A stretch of DNA of 64,000 nt from Cohnella rhizoplanae. GTDB lineage: Bacteria > Bacillota > Bacilli > Paenibacillales > Paenibacillaceae. The stretch lies in the NCBI RefSeq assembly GCF_948329515.1, contig NZ_CAOJCN010000008.1:62001-126000 (forward strand), given 5' to 3'. The number at the start of each line of letters is the position of its first letter. The first letter of the stretch is position 1. This document shows positions 1 through 8,107 of this stretch, piece after piece. A program made the position numbers and the translations under genes. The notes beneath the pieces were generated by a model that searched no databases, had not been told where the DNA came from, and saw nothing but the letters and a program-made list of their open reading frames with translations.

Positions 1-3000
1 CGGCATCCAGATATTGCGAAAAGTAAGGACCCGGAATCTCCTCGATCGTCCTGAACCACCAGTCGGTATTCGCGCTCATAGCCGGGCTGGCAGAGCCGTC
101 CGCGCTCGCGAACGCGCCGGCTTCCATGGTCACGTAATACTCCGTCAGATTGTTCAGCATGTTCGGCTGAATGGTGACCGTCGCCCCGCTGATCGTCACT
201 TTGGAAGAATCGTTCGCCGAGATGTTCTGCAAAAGGAAACCGTCCGATCTTCGGATCATCCGGATCGTCTTCCCCGGTACCGCCGTGACGGCCTTGTCGA
301 ACGTAAGACTGAGCGTGCCCCGCTTGTCCGCGTCCGTCGCGCCAACGGCCGGGGTGCGGCTCGCGATAGACAGCACGCGAGGCTTGGCCGTGATCGTCAT
401 GGCATCCGACGTGATCGTCTTGCCGCTCGCAAGTCCCGACGGCAGCACGGTCACGCTGAAGTCGGTCACGTCCGCGCCCATCGGCGTATCGTCGTAATCG
501 AGACTGAGCATCAAGGTCTGATCGTCGATCTTGTCCGCGCTCAGGATGGTCACGCCTGCAGGGGCATGATTTAATTGAAGGTTCGCTTTATCGAAAACCT
601 CATTGGAACCCGCATCCAGATCGTAGCGGAACTGGTCGCCCGTAATCGTAAGAAGCAGAATGGCGCCTCCGTCCGCGCTCATCTGCGCTTCGGTGAAGTC
701 CGCAACGTTCTCCGCCCCGAAGACGCGCGAGTCCGCGGTGACGAACCGCCATGCGGTCTTGCCGCTGATCCCTGCGAAGGGATTGCCTGTCATGTCGGCG
801 ATCGCGCCCGGCTCCACATTGACGTAATACGACGTCGCGTCGTCGAGCCCATCGTGCGCGATCGAGAGCGTCTTGCCGCTGACCGTCACGTTCGCCAGGT
901 CGGACGCATCGAACTCGGCGAACAGGCTGTCGTCGGCCGCATAGCGAATCGCGATTTTCTTGCCGCTCACGGCTTTGATATTTTCGTTGAACGTAATCCG
1001 GATGTCGTCGGCGAGGCTCACGCCCGTCGCCTGATCGGACGGCGTCAGCGAAGCGATGACCGGCGCAGCCGTATCCGGCGTCGTGAACGTCCAGCCGGAG
1101 CTGCCTGCGTAGCCTGCGAAGCCGTTGCCGGCCGAATCCCGGAAAGCCCCGCTTGCAATCTCGATGTAGTAGCCCGTCTCGCTTGAGAGACCCGGATTGC
1201 GAATCGTCGCTTGCGTACCGCTGATCGTGACCTTGGACGTATCTCCGACCGTATAAGAGGCTACAACGCCGTCATCCGATGCCCGCTTAATCGCGATCGT
1301 ACCGCTATTCGCAACGACCGGCTCGCTGAACTCGATAACGAAGTCCGCGGTCAAGCTGACGCCCGTCGCCTGCTGAACGGGGCTTAGCGTCTCGGCCGTC
1401 GGCGCGATCGTATCCGGCGTGGCGAAGCGCCAGCCCGTTTTACTCGCGATTCCCGCGTACGCGTTGCCCTCCGCATCTTCGAATGCGCCTGCATCGACTT
1501 TTACGTAGTAGGCCGTATTCTCGTTCAATTGCAGGTTTTTCAGTTGGACCTGGTTCCCCTTCACGACCGCGCGATCGGTATCGGCCGCGTCGATCTTGAC
1601 GGCTTCCGAGTCGTCAGCGGCGTTGTACACGGTTATATACTTACCGCTGCCGGCCTGAACATTTTCGCTCAAGGTCAGCGTCAGATCGAGGTCCTTGCCG
1701 ACCGTCACGGCGCCGTCGACCGGCGTCCTCGACGTCAGCGTCGGCGCGATCGTATCCGGGGTCGTGAACGACCAGGCGCTCGAGCCGTTGATGGCCGGAG
1801 CCGCATTGCCCGCCAGGTCGGCGAAGGCGCCGGCCGGTACGTCCACGTAGTACGCGGCGTTGTCGCTTAGACCCGGGTTCTGAATAGTGACCGTGCCTCC
1901 GCTAATGGATACGTGCGACGAATCTTCAGCCAGGAAAATGGCCAGCGGCATCGACGGCGAAGCCGCGTCGTAGATCTTGATGACATGTCCAGCCACCGCC
2001 TTCATCGCTTCGTTATACGTGAGCGTGAGATCGCCCGCTGCGCTCGCGCGCGCGGCCAGATGAACCGGCGACAGCGCGTTCAGCGCAGGCGGTACCGTAT
2101 CCGGCACGGTGAACGTCCATTCCGAGGCAAGACCCGCGAACGCGTTGTCCGATAGGTCTGCGAACGCGCCGTCGTCCACCCGTACCTCGTAGCTCTCCGC
2201 CTCGGCCAGATTCGGGTGCTTGATCGTCACTGTCGAGCCGCTCACCTCGACGTTCGAAGTAGCCGTGACGACGTTGTACGTCAGGAGCGGCTCCACGTTG
2301 CCCTGCTTGTAGATCTCGACCTTTTTGCCCGCGACCGCCTTAACCGGCTCGTTAAATGTCAGCACGATATCGGCGTCCTTCAGCACGTTCAACGCACCGG
2401 GGGACGGCGACTTCGTCGTCAGCGTCGGCGCCGTAGTATCGGGCGTCAAGAATGTCCACGTCGTGCTGCCGTTCGTGCCCGCGTAGGCATTGCCCGCCAG
2501 ATCGACGATCGCCGTCGGCTCGATCTCGACGTAATACGCCGTCACGTCGGCGAGGCCAGGATTTTTGATCGTCACTTTATCGTTCGAGATCGTTACGTGC
2601 GCCGCATCATTCGCCTCGTAGGAAACGACCGCGCTGCTATCCGATACCTTGCGCAGCTTGATGCTGCCCGTGCCGGCCTTTACCTTTTCCGTGAACGTCA
2701 TGACGAAGTCCGCCGCCATGTCGCCCTTCGCCACCGTTCCGGTCGGCGTCAGCGCGCCGGTCGCTGCTAGCGCCGGCGGCACCGTATCCGGCACCGTAAA
2801 CGTCCAGCCCGAAGCCACGCCCGCGAACGCGTTGTCCGACAAGTCTGCGAACGCGCCGTCTTCCACCCGTACCTCGTAGCTCTCCGACTCGTCCAGGTTC
2901 GGGTGCTTGATCGTTACCGTCGTGCCGCTTACCTCGACGTTCGAGGTATCCGTAACGACGTTGTACGTCAAGAGCGGATCCTGGCTGCCCTGCTTGTAAA

Positions 3001-4441
3001 TTTCGATATGCTTGCCTGTGACCGCCTTTACCGGTTCGTTGAACGTCAGTACCAGATCGGCGCCCTTCAGTACGTTAGCAGCACCGGCCGCAGGCGACTT
3101 CGTCGTCAACGTCGGCGCCGTCGTGTCCGGCGTCTGGAACGTCCACGTCGCGCTGCCGTTCATGCCCGCATACGCGTTGCCGGCCAGGTCGACGATCGCC
3201 GTCGGCTCGACCTCGACGTAATACGCCGTCACGTCGGCGAGGCCAGGATTTTTGATCGTCACTTTATCGTTCGAGATCGTCACGTGCGCCGCGTCATTCG
3301 CCTCGTAAGAGACGACCTCGCTGTCGTCCGACACTTTACGCAGCTTGATGCTGCCCGCGCCGGCCTTTACCTTCTCCGTGAAAGTCATGACGAAGTCCGC
3401 CGCCATGTCGCCTTTTGCCACCGTTCCGGTCGGCGTCAGCGCATTCGCGGCTGTCAGCGCCGGCGGCGTCGTATCCGGCACGGCCCGTTCCGTCGACAGC
3501 GTCGCCGTCTCGCCGCGCGGCGCGCCCTCGGCGGCGATCGGCGTGATCTCCGCGAACAGGAAATACCCTGCGTCCTCGTTCTGAACGACATACGTTTGCT
3601 GAACCGCGCTCGCGATCGGGGCCATGTCCGAACCGTCGGCCGCTAGGCTTTTGTACCATTGGTATTCGCTGGCGCCCTCTGCGTCGCTTTCGACGTCGCC
3701 GTAAGTATAACCTGCCGTTAGCGTGCCGCCGGTCTTGAGCGTGCCCGTGAGCGCGGCGCCGGTTATGAACGGCGCATCGTTCGCTTCCTTGATATTCACG
3801 ATATAAGTGACCGATTGAGGGCCGGTCTTGCCCACATAATTGGCGAGCAGCGCGGCCGCGTCCGCGCTCGTGACCTTGCCGTCCCGATTGATGTCCAGAC
3901 GATTGATCTCTTCGTCGGAGAGAGAGGTTTTGCCATTGACGAGTTTCGTTATATAGAGAGCGTCGGCCGAGGTAACCAGTCCGTCGCCGGTCGTATCGCC
4001 GATCTTCGTAATGAGAAATTGAATATGATCGATAACGGGCGCCGCATCGTCCCGTTCCGCTTTAAGCTCGATATTCGCGGTGCCTGCTCCAATCACGGTG
4101 ACCGACAATTTCCCATCAACGATCGAAGCAGTCGCCGATCCGCTGTCGGACGAAGCGGACAGTCGCATGCCCGGCTCCAACTGCCAAGCCGTGTGTCCCG
4201 CCAAGTCGATGGTCACCGTAGAACCGTTTATTGCGATCGGGGCGCCTGACGCGTTATTTCCCGCATAGCCGGCGACCCATTTGACGTCCAAGTTTTTTAC
4301 TGGAGCAGCCAAAATCGCAGTCCCCGCAGCGTGTGCCGGACCGGTGCCCGTTAGCGGTGCCGCTCCCAGCAGGACGGATAACGTCAGAATCTGGCTTTTT
4401 CGTTGCCAGGTAGAAGGCTTGCCGGTAATCTTGTTGTCCAT
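1..4441 (-). CDS. Secreted dockerin protein with tandem SbsA-type Ig domains (3' end outside window)
   Basis: The frame is open from ATG 4441 to the left edge (about 1480 codons), so the C-terminus is missing. An SD-like GGGAAGAGG precedes the ATG. Residues 1-40 look like a signal peptide ending near AHA. Residues about 145-203 form a textbook type I dockerin with two calcium loops (DTTGDGLVTSAD and DINRDGKVTSAD). An Ig-like segment follows, then eight or more units of about 113 residues separated by (T/V)PDT-x-(P/A)P linkers at roughly 3473, 3122, 2782, 2435, 2096, 1757, 1411 and 1070; each has the SbsA/Big_5 pattern (TFNEPVKA... DLAGNA/DLSDNA... WTFT). Dockerins bind cohesins, and two cohesin-bearing proteins are encoded at 16039-22383. 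Probably a surface adhesin or a carbohydrate-active protein whose enzymatic part lies outside. Function unassigned; domain calls are firm. Confidence 0.85.
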   Translation of the reverse strand, partial: MDNKITGKPSTWQRKSQILTLSVLLGAAPLTGTGPAHAAGTAILAAPVKNLDVKWVAGYAGNNASGAPIAINGSTVTIDLAGHTAWQLEPGMRLSASSDSGSATASIVDGKLSVTVIGAGTANIELKAERDDAAPVIDHIQFLITKIGDTTGDGLVTSADALYITKLVNGKTSLSDEEINRLDINRDGKVTSADAAALLANYVGKTGPQSVTYIVNIKEANDAPFITGAALTGTLKTGGTLTAGYTYGDVESDAEGASEYQWYKSLAADGSDMAPIASAVQQTYVVQNEDAGYFLFAEITPIAAEGAPRGETATLSTERAVPDTTPPALTAANALTPTGTVAKGDMAADFVMTFTEKVKAGAGSIKLRKVSDDSEVVSYEANDAAHVTISNDKVTIKNPGLADVTAYYVEVEPTAIVDLAGNAYAGMNGSATWTFQTPDTTAPTLTTKSPAAGAANVLKGADLVLTFNEPVKAVTGKHIEIYKQGSQDPLLTYNVVTDTSNVEVSGTTVTIKHPNLDESESYEVRVEDGAFADLSDNAFAGVASGWTFTVPDTVPPALAATGALTPTGTVAKGDMAADFVMTFTEKVKAGTGSIKLRKVSDSSAVVSYEANDAAHVTISNDKVTIKNPGLADVTAYYVEIEPTAIVDLAGNAYAGTNGSTTWTFLTPDTTAPTLTTKSPSPGALNVLKDADIVLTFNEPVKAVAGKKVEIYKQGNVEPLLTYNVVTATSNVEVSGSTVTIKHPNLAEAESYEVRVDDGAFADLSDNAFAGLASEWTFTVPDTVPPALNALSPVHLAARASAAGDLTLTYNEAMKAVAGHVIKIYDAASPSMPLAIFLAEDSSHVSISGGTVTIQNPGLSDNAAYYVDVPAGAFADLAGNAAPAINGSSAWSFTTPDTIAPTLTSRTPVDGAVTVGKDLDLTLTLSENVQAGSGKYITVYNAADDSEAVKIDAADTDRAVVKGNQVQLKNLQLNENTAYYVKVDAGAFEDAEGNAYAGIASKTGWRFATPDTIAPTAETLSPVQQATGVSLTADFVIEFSEPVVANSGTIAIKRASDDGVVASYTVGDTSKVTISGTQATIRNPGLSSETGYYIEIASGAFRDSAGNGFAGYAGSSGWTFTTPDTAAPVIASLTPSDQATGVSLADDIRITFNENIKAVSGKKIAIRYAADDSLFAEFDASDLANVTVSGKTLSIAHDGLDDATSYYVNVEPGAIADMTGNPFAGISGKTAWRFVTADSRVFGAENVADFTEAQMSADGGAILLLTITGDQFRYDLDAGSNEVFDKANLQLNHAPAGVTILSADKIDDQTLMLSLDYDDTPMGADVTDFSVTVLPSGLASGKTITSDAMTITAKPRVLSIASRTPAVGATDADKRGTLSLTFDKAVTAVPGKTIRMIRRSDGFLLQNISANDSSKVTISGATVTIQPNMLNNLTEYYVTMEAGAFASADGSASPAMSANTDWWFRTIEEIPGPYFSQYLDA
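2100..3474 (-). repeat. 687-bp tandem duplication of an Ig-domain pair
   Basis: Inside the large dockerin protein, about 2100-2786 and 2787-3473 are two near-identical copies offset by exactly 687 bp (229 codons). The offset was checked at two landmarks: the segment beginning at 2216 recurs at 2903, and that at 2661 recurs at 3348. Each copy holds two SbsA-like Ig domains, an A type (VPDT linker) and a B type (TPDT linker). The frame is kept. Confidence 0.8.
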
Positions 4442-4621
4442 GATCCTCTTCCCTTCTCGTCGGAGCCATCTCGCGATGGATTCAAAGACATTAATCGGTA
4501 TAGTTCGACAGAAAATGAAGATTAATTTTAGGTATATTTTCTTATACTAAACATACATCCCTCTTAATTCTCGGACTTTTGGATCACATTCGACAAATAC
4601 TGCAATCAAAAAGGCGCAACG

Positions 4622-4650
4622 AAAAAAGCGCCCGCCGCAAGGGCAAGCGC
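4622..4650 (-). terminator. Rho-independent terminator of the glycoside hydrolase gene
   Basis: On the minus strand GCGCTTGCC and GGCGGGCGC form a 9-bp stem (two G-U pairs) with a 5-nt loop, followed by TTTTTT. It lies 26 bp past the stop of the gene at 4676. Confidence 0.8.
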
Positions 4651-4675
4651 TTCGTATCAATGCCGGACAACTCTA

Positions 4676-7600
4676 TCATGAGCCGTATATTAACGCGCCG
4701 GCGGCCATGTCCTCCGCCTTAACGCCGCCCCCGGATCCGCTAACGGCAACGGCCGTATCCCGGTACGAGGCGATCAGCCCGCCCCGCGCATCCGCCGCGA
4801 ACAGCACCGACCGCTCGCTCGGCACGGTGAACCGGTAGCGCGTCTCCCCGTCCCGGATCGCCGCTTCGCAGTCGGAGCCCGATTCGGAGATAAAGATATA
4901 CAGGCTGCCTTGCTTGAAGGAGAGCTTCGTACCGTAGATGCCGGGTTGGTCGCCTCCCTCTTCCCATACCATTCCGCCGCTACCTGCCTCGGATTGTTGC
5001 AGCGCCGCGGCGTATAAAGCCTGCAGCGTATCGGTGCGTTCGTTCAGCTCGAGCGGCAGCGGGCACCAGAGCAGCTTGCCTGCGCCCAGCGGACGGACGA
5101 GCAGCTCTGCGGTCTGGTTCCAGCCTGCGCCATCGGGACTGGGCACGACTTCTTTGTTCAGCTGGCCGATCTTGCGGTCCCCGAAGGAAGCCCGGTACGT
5201 GCGGCCGGCGATTCGGACCTGCTCCTCCCGCGACAGGTTCGTCAGCTTGTACGCGCCCGCCGCCTCCGCGGCCCGCGAGGTCGGCTTCCAATAGGCGTCG
5301 AGGCCGATGGGGCCAGTGAACAGCAGCGTGCCGCCGTGCAGTTCGACGTGCCCGAGCAGCTTCGCCAGCGCTTCGTCGCTGAAGCTATGCGCGCTCGGCA
5401 CGATGATGAGCCGGGGCTTGTCCTTGGCCAGCGAATCGAGGTGCAGCTCGCCGATCCCGTAGAAAGGCACCTTCATGTCGTAGGCAAGCACGCGGGTCAG
5501 GCTCTGCGTGGCCTCGCAGGCGAACCTGCGGCTCGAGAAGTCGTTGGTATAAGGGAAGACGACGGCGATGTCCGCCAGCTCGCGCTCCTCGAACAGATCG
5601 GCGATGCGGCCGATGAAGCGGCCGAAGTCGTACGATACGTCCGCCTCCGGCTTCTCGGTCCCGTCCGCCCGCAGCGCGCCGATATTGGATTCGCATACGT
5701 TGTCCATGAAGTAATTCGTATTCCACAGCCAGTGGACGGCGCCCGCGCCGCCGCCCGCGAAGGCATAGGCGTACTTGCGCTCCAGCAGATTCCGCAGCTC
5801 CTCCTCCGTCCGCTTGGCGCGGTTATCCGGCATTTCTACGTACATGATGCCCGTCTCCTGGATCAGCGTCGGCTTGCCGGGGTCCTTGCCGAACAGGCCG
5901 TCCCACAGCAGCTGGTCGTTGAGCCACCACGTATGCACGTTAGTGTAGTCGACGCTCTCCGCGTACATGAACGGCGACGGCCGCGGCCCTCTGCCCAGCG
6001 CTTCGTCTTGTCCGACCGTGACGAGATGACCGGGCGCGAGCGTCCGGATCGTCGCGCTCAGCTCCGAGACCCAGCGGTTGTGCATGTCAATCGTGAACAG
6101 CGTGTAGTCGAGCCAGCGCCCGTTTTTCTTGAGCCGCTTGATGTCATGGATGTCGAACGCGATATCGGCCTGCTCGGGCGGCTCGGCGGACGCGAAGTCG
6201 GGCAGCTCGGTCGGCGTCATGTTCCATCGGGCCTGCAGCCGGCCGATCGAGCCGTGCCGCTGCCGCAGCCACTCGCTGAACGCCTGCCGCTCATACGCGT
6301 CGTGCACCGCGCGGGGACCGGTGAAGATCCGCGTCGGGTCGAACAGCGAAGGCTCGTTGATCAGGTCCCATTGCACGTTCGACGTGTCCTTGTGACGGGA
6401 GACGATCGCCGCGATGAACCGTTTCTGCGCCTGGACGCTGCGCGGGTCGAGGTAAGGATTGCGGCCCTCCCAAGCCTCGGGCGCGAAGGCAAAAAACGTG
6501 AAGGTGATCTCCAAGCCGTGCCGCGCCGCCGTCAGGATAAAGGCGTCGATCGCGCGCAGCTGCTCCTCGGAGGCGTGCCCGTCCTCGAACATCAGATGCC
6601 GCCAAGCGCTCCACATGCCGGTGCGGATCCAGTTGATGCCGGCCCGCTTCATCGTCGCCATCTCCCGGTCCCAGACCGCCGGATTCGGCAGGTTGATGAA
6701 CTTGCGGCCCGTATCCGACGCCATATAGGTCATGCCGACCACGGGAAAAGGCTTGCCGTCCTTGATGAAGTAGTCCCGGCCGGCGGCCAGCGGCGTACCG
6801 CGCCGCAGCAGCTCGCGGTCGTAGCACCAGAAGCCCTGGTGCAGCAGGCGCCGCTCGCCCGAGGCGGACACGGCTTCGCAGGCGATCGCGTAGCTGCCTG
6901 CCTCGAGAGCCGCCGGCGCCATGAAGTTGATATACGTGATCTCGCTCTCCGCGGTCAGCGTTAGCTCCCGGCTCCACAGCGGCGCGTCCCCGCAGGCTGC
7001 GCCCGCCACGTCCCCCGCCCTCGCCTCGGCATCCATCCGCTCATTCGCGATCTCCTCCGCCATCTCCGCAGACTCAACAGCACTCCGCTCCTTCGTACTC
7101 CGCTCCTCCGCGATCTCCTCAGCTTCGGCAGCATCCCGCTCCGGCTCGGCCCGCTTGCTGACCGAGATCCGCAGCCGCCAATCCTCCGGCTCGCGCGCCG
7201 CGCCCCCGGCCGGCGGGATCCGCTGCGCCTGCACCGTCAGATGCGGCGTCTCGCCCGCATGATACGCCGCATAGCTCGGCTTCAGCCACAGCTCGGTCAC
7301 GCCGGCGTCGCAGTAAGCCGCCCACTTCAGCAGCGCCGCAGTGCCGCCGCGCGCCCAGAATCGCGCCGTCAGCCGCTGATTGGCGAGCAGCCAGCGGCCG
7401 CCCGCGAACGCGCTTCGATAATGCTCGAGCAGCACGACCGGCGCGGTCACCTCCCGGCCGTCTGCGCTAACGCCGACGAGCAGCGGGTGAATGCGTGCGT
7501 TCATCGGGCCGGACGATCCGGTCGCCTGGTTCAGCTGGTCCCGCTCATGCGTCACATGCAGCACGAGGCCGTAAGTTTCTCCGATCGCGAACAGCTCCTC

Positions 7601-8008
7601 GCTGCCGGCCAGCAGGGGGCGCTCCGGATGATGCCGCAGGGAGACGGCGCGCGTCCCGTCCGCCGCCAACGCCTCGTGGATATGGATCTCCTGGTGGTAG
7701 GCCGTCATCTCCGGCTCGCTGATCCAACCGCCCGCCGACCGGACCGCCGGCCGCTTGAGCGGCGCGCCGCCCGCATGGAGCCAGCCCTTGCCCGCGCTCA
7801 GATGGCGTTTGATAGCCGGCCAGGCTTCCTTCGGAAAATGCGGACCGTGCAGGTGAACGAGCGTCCCCGCATCCGGCGCCTCTAGCGCTTCGGCCAGACC
7901 TGCCGCATCGACGACCCGGCCGCCGCGGCGAAGCTCCGTCAACGCCGCCTCGTCCGGCGCGGCGCCCTCCATGGGGAACCCCGCGTCGTAAAAAATAATC
8001 GTTTCCAT
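4676..8008 (-). CDS. Large clan GH-A glycoside hydrolase (GH5/GH42-like), 1110 aa
   Basis: Starts at ATG 8008 after AAAGGGAG. No signal peptide, so probably cytoplasmic. An N-terminal non-catalytic region (about 1-390) holds an unusual charged insert at about 285-335. The TIM-barrel begins near KDGKPFPVVGMTYM. WDLINEPS supplies the likely acid/base Glu552, and the Glu in LIQETG (Glu718) is the likely nucleophile, in the order and spacing of clan GH-A. A C-terminal glutamine-amidotransferase-like/beta-sandwich part follows (about 820-1110), as in GH42-type beta-galactosidases. It is divergent from an AraC-type regulator and beside an ABC sugar importer, so it probably processes an imported oligosaccharide. 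Substrate unknown: beta-galactoside or beta-mannoside are both possible. Confidence 0.75.
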   Translation of the reverse strand: METIIFYDAGFPMEGAAPDEAALTELRRGGRVVDAAGLAEALEAPDAGTLVHLHGPHFPKEAWPAIKRHLSAGKGWLHAGGAPLKRPAVRSAGGWISEPEMTAYHQEIHIHEALAADGTRAVSLRHHPERPLLAGSEELFAIGETYGLVLHVTHERDQLNQATGSSGPMNARIHPLLVGVSADGREVTAPVVLLEHYRSAFAGGRWLLANQRLTARFWARGGTAALLKWAAYCDAGVTELWLKPSYAAYHAGETPHLTVQAQRIPPAGGAAREPEDWRLRISVSKRAEPERDAAEAEEIAEERSTKERSAVESAEMAEEIANERMDAEARAGDVAGAACGDAPLWSRELTLTAESEITYINFMAPAALEAGSYAIACEAVSASGERRLLHQGFWCYDRELLRRGTPLAAGRDYFIKDGKPFPVVGMTYMASDTGRKFINLPNPAVWDREMATMKRAGINWIRTGMWSAWRHLMFEDGHASEEQLRAIDAFILTAARHGLEITFTFFAFAPEAWEGRNPYLDPRSVQAQKRFIAAIVSRHKDTSNVQWDLINEPSLFDPTRIFTGPRAVHDAYERQAFSEWLRQRHGSIGRLQARWNMTPTELPDFASAEPPEQADIAFDIHDIKRLKKNGRWLDYTLFTIDMHNRWVSELSATIRTLAPGHLVTVGQDEALGRGPRPSPFMYAESVDYTNVHTWWLNDQLLWDGLFGKDPGKPTLIQETGIMYVEMPDNRAKRTEEELRNLLERKYAYAFAGGGAGAVHWLWNTNYFMDNVCESNIGALRADGTEKPEADVSYDFGRFIGRIADLFEERELADIAVVFPYTNDFSSRRFACEATQSLTRVLAYDMKVPFYGIGELHLDSLAKDKPRLIIVPSAHSFSDEALAKLLGHVELHGGTLLFTGPIGLDAYWKPTSRAAEAAGAYKLTNLSREEQVRIAGRTYRASFGDRKIGQLNKEVVPSPDGAGWNQTAELLVRPLGAGKLLWCPLPLELNERTDTLQALYAAALQQSEAGSGGMVWEEGGDQPGIYGTKLSFKQGSLYIFISESGSDCEAAIRDGETRYRFTVPSERSVLFAADARGGLIASYRDTAVAVSGSGGGVKAEDMAAGALIYGS

Positions 8009-8064
8009 AAGTTACGCTCCCTTTTCTGAAATCGTTTTCCTTTCCTTGACGCCCGTTTTATCGT

Positions 8065-8070
8065 TATAAT
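8065..8070 (+). promoter_or_regulatory. -10 box of the AraC regulator gene
   Basis: A perfect TATAAT. It overlaps the first in-frame ATG (8069), so transcription starts downstream of it and that ATG cannot be the start. The nearest -35-like element, TTGACG at 8046, is only 13 bp away, so the -35 is weak or activator-dependent. Confidence 0.5.
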
Positions 8071-8107
8071 GTTTCAATCGACCAGATTGAAGCAAGGAGC
8101 GATGCCG

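Noticed and set aside
14..3646. Chain of plus-strand open frames over 1-3650
   Set aside because: They are Arg-rich antisense shadows of the minus-strand Ig/dockerin gene, without ribosome sites or family features.
5336..6964. 542-residue plus-strand frame opposite the GH-A hydrolase
   Set aside because: Arg/Ala/Val/Asp-rich antisense composition typical of high-GC shadows; the minus strand encodes a recognisable enzyme.
8046..8070. TTGACG/TATAAT as a complete sigma-A promoter
   Set aside because: The spacer is only 13 bp; only the -10 element was kept.
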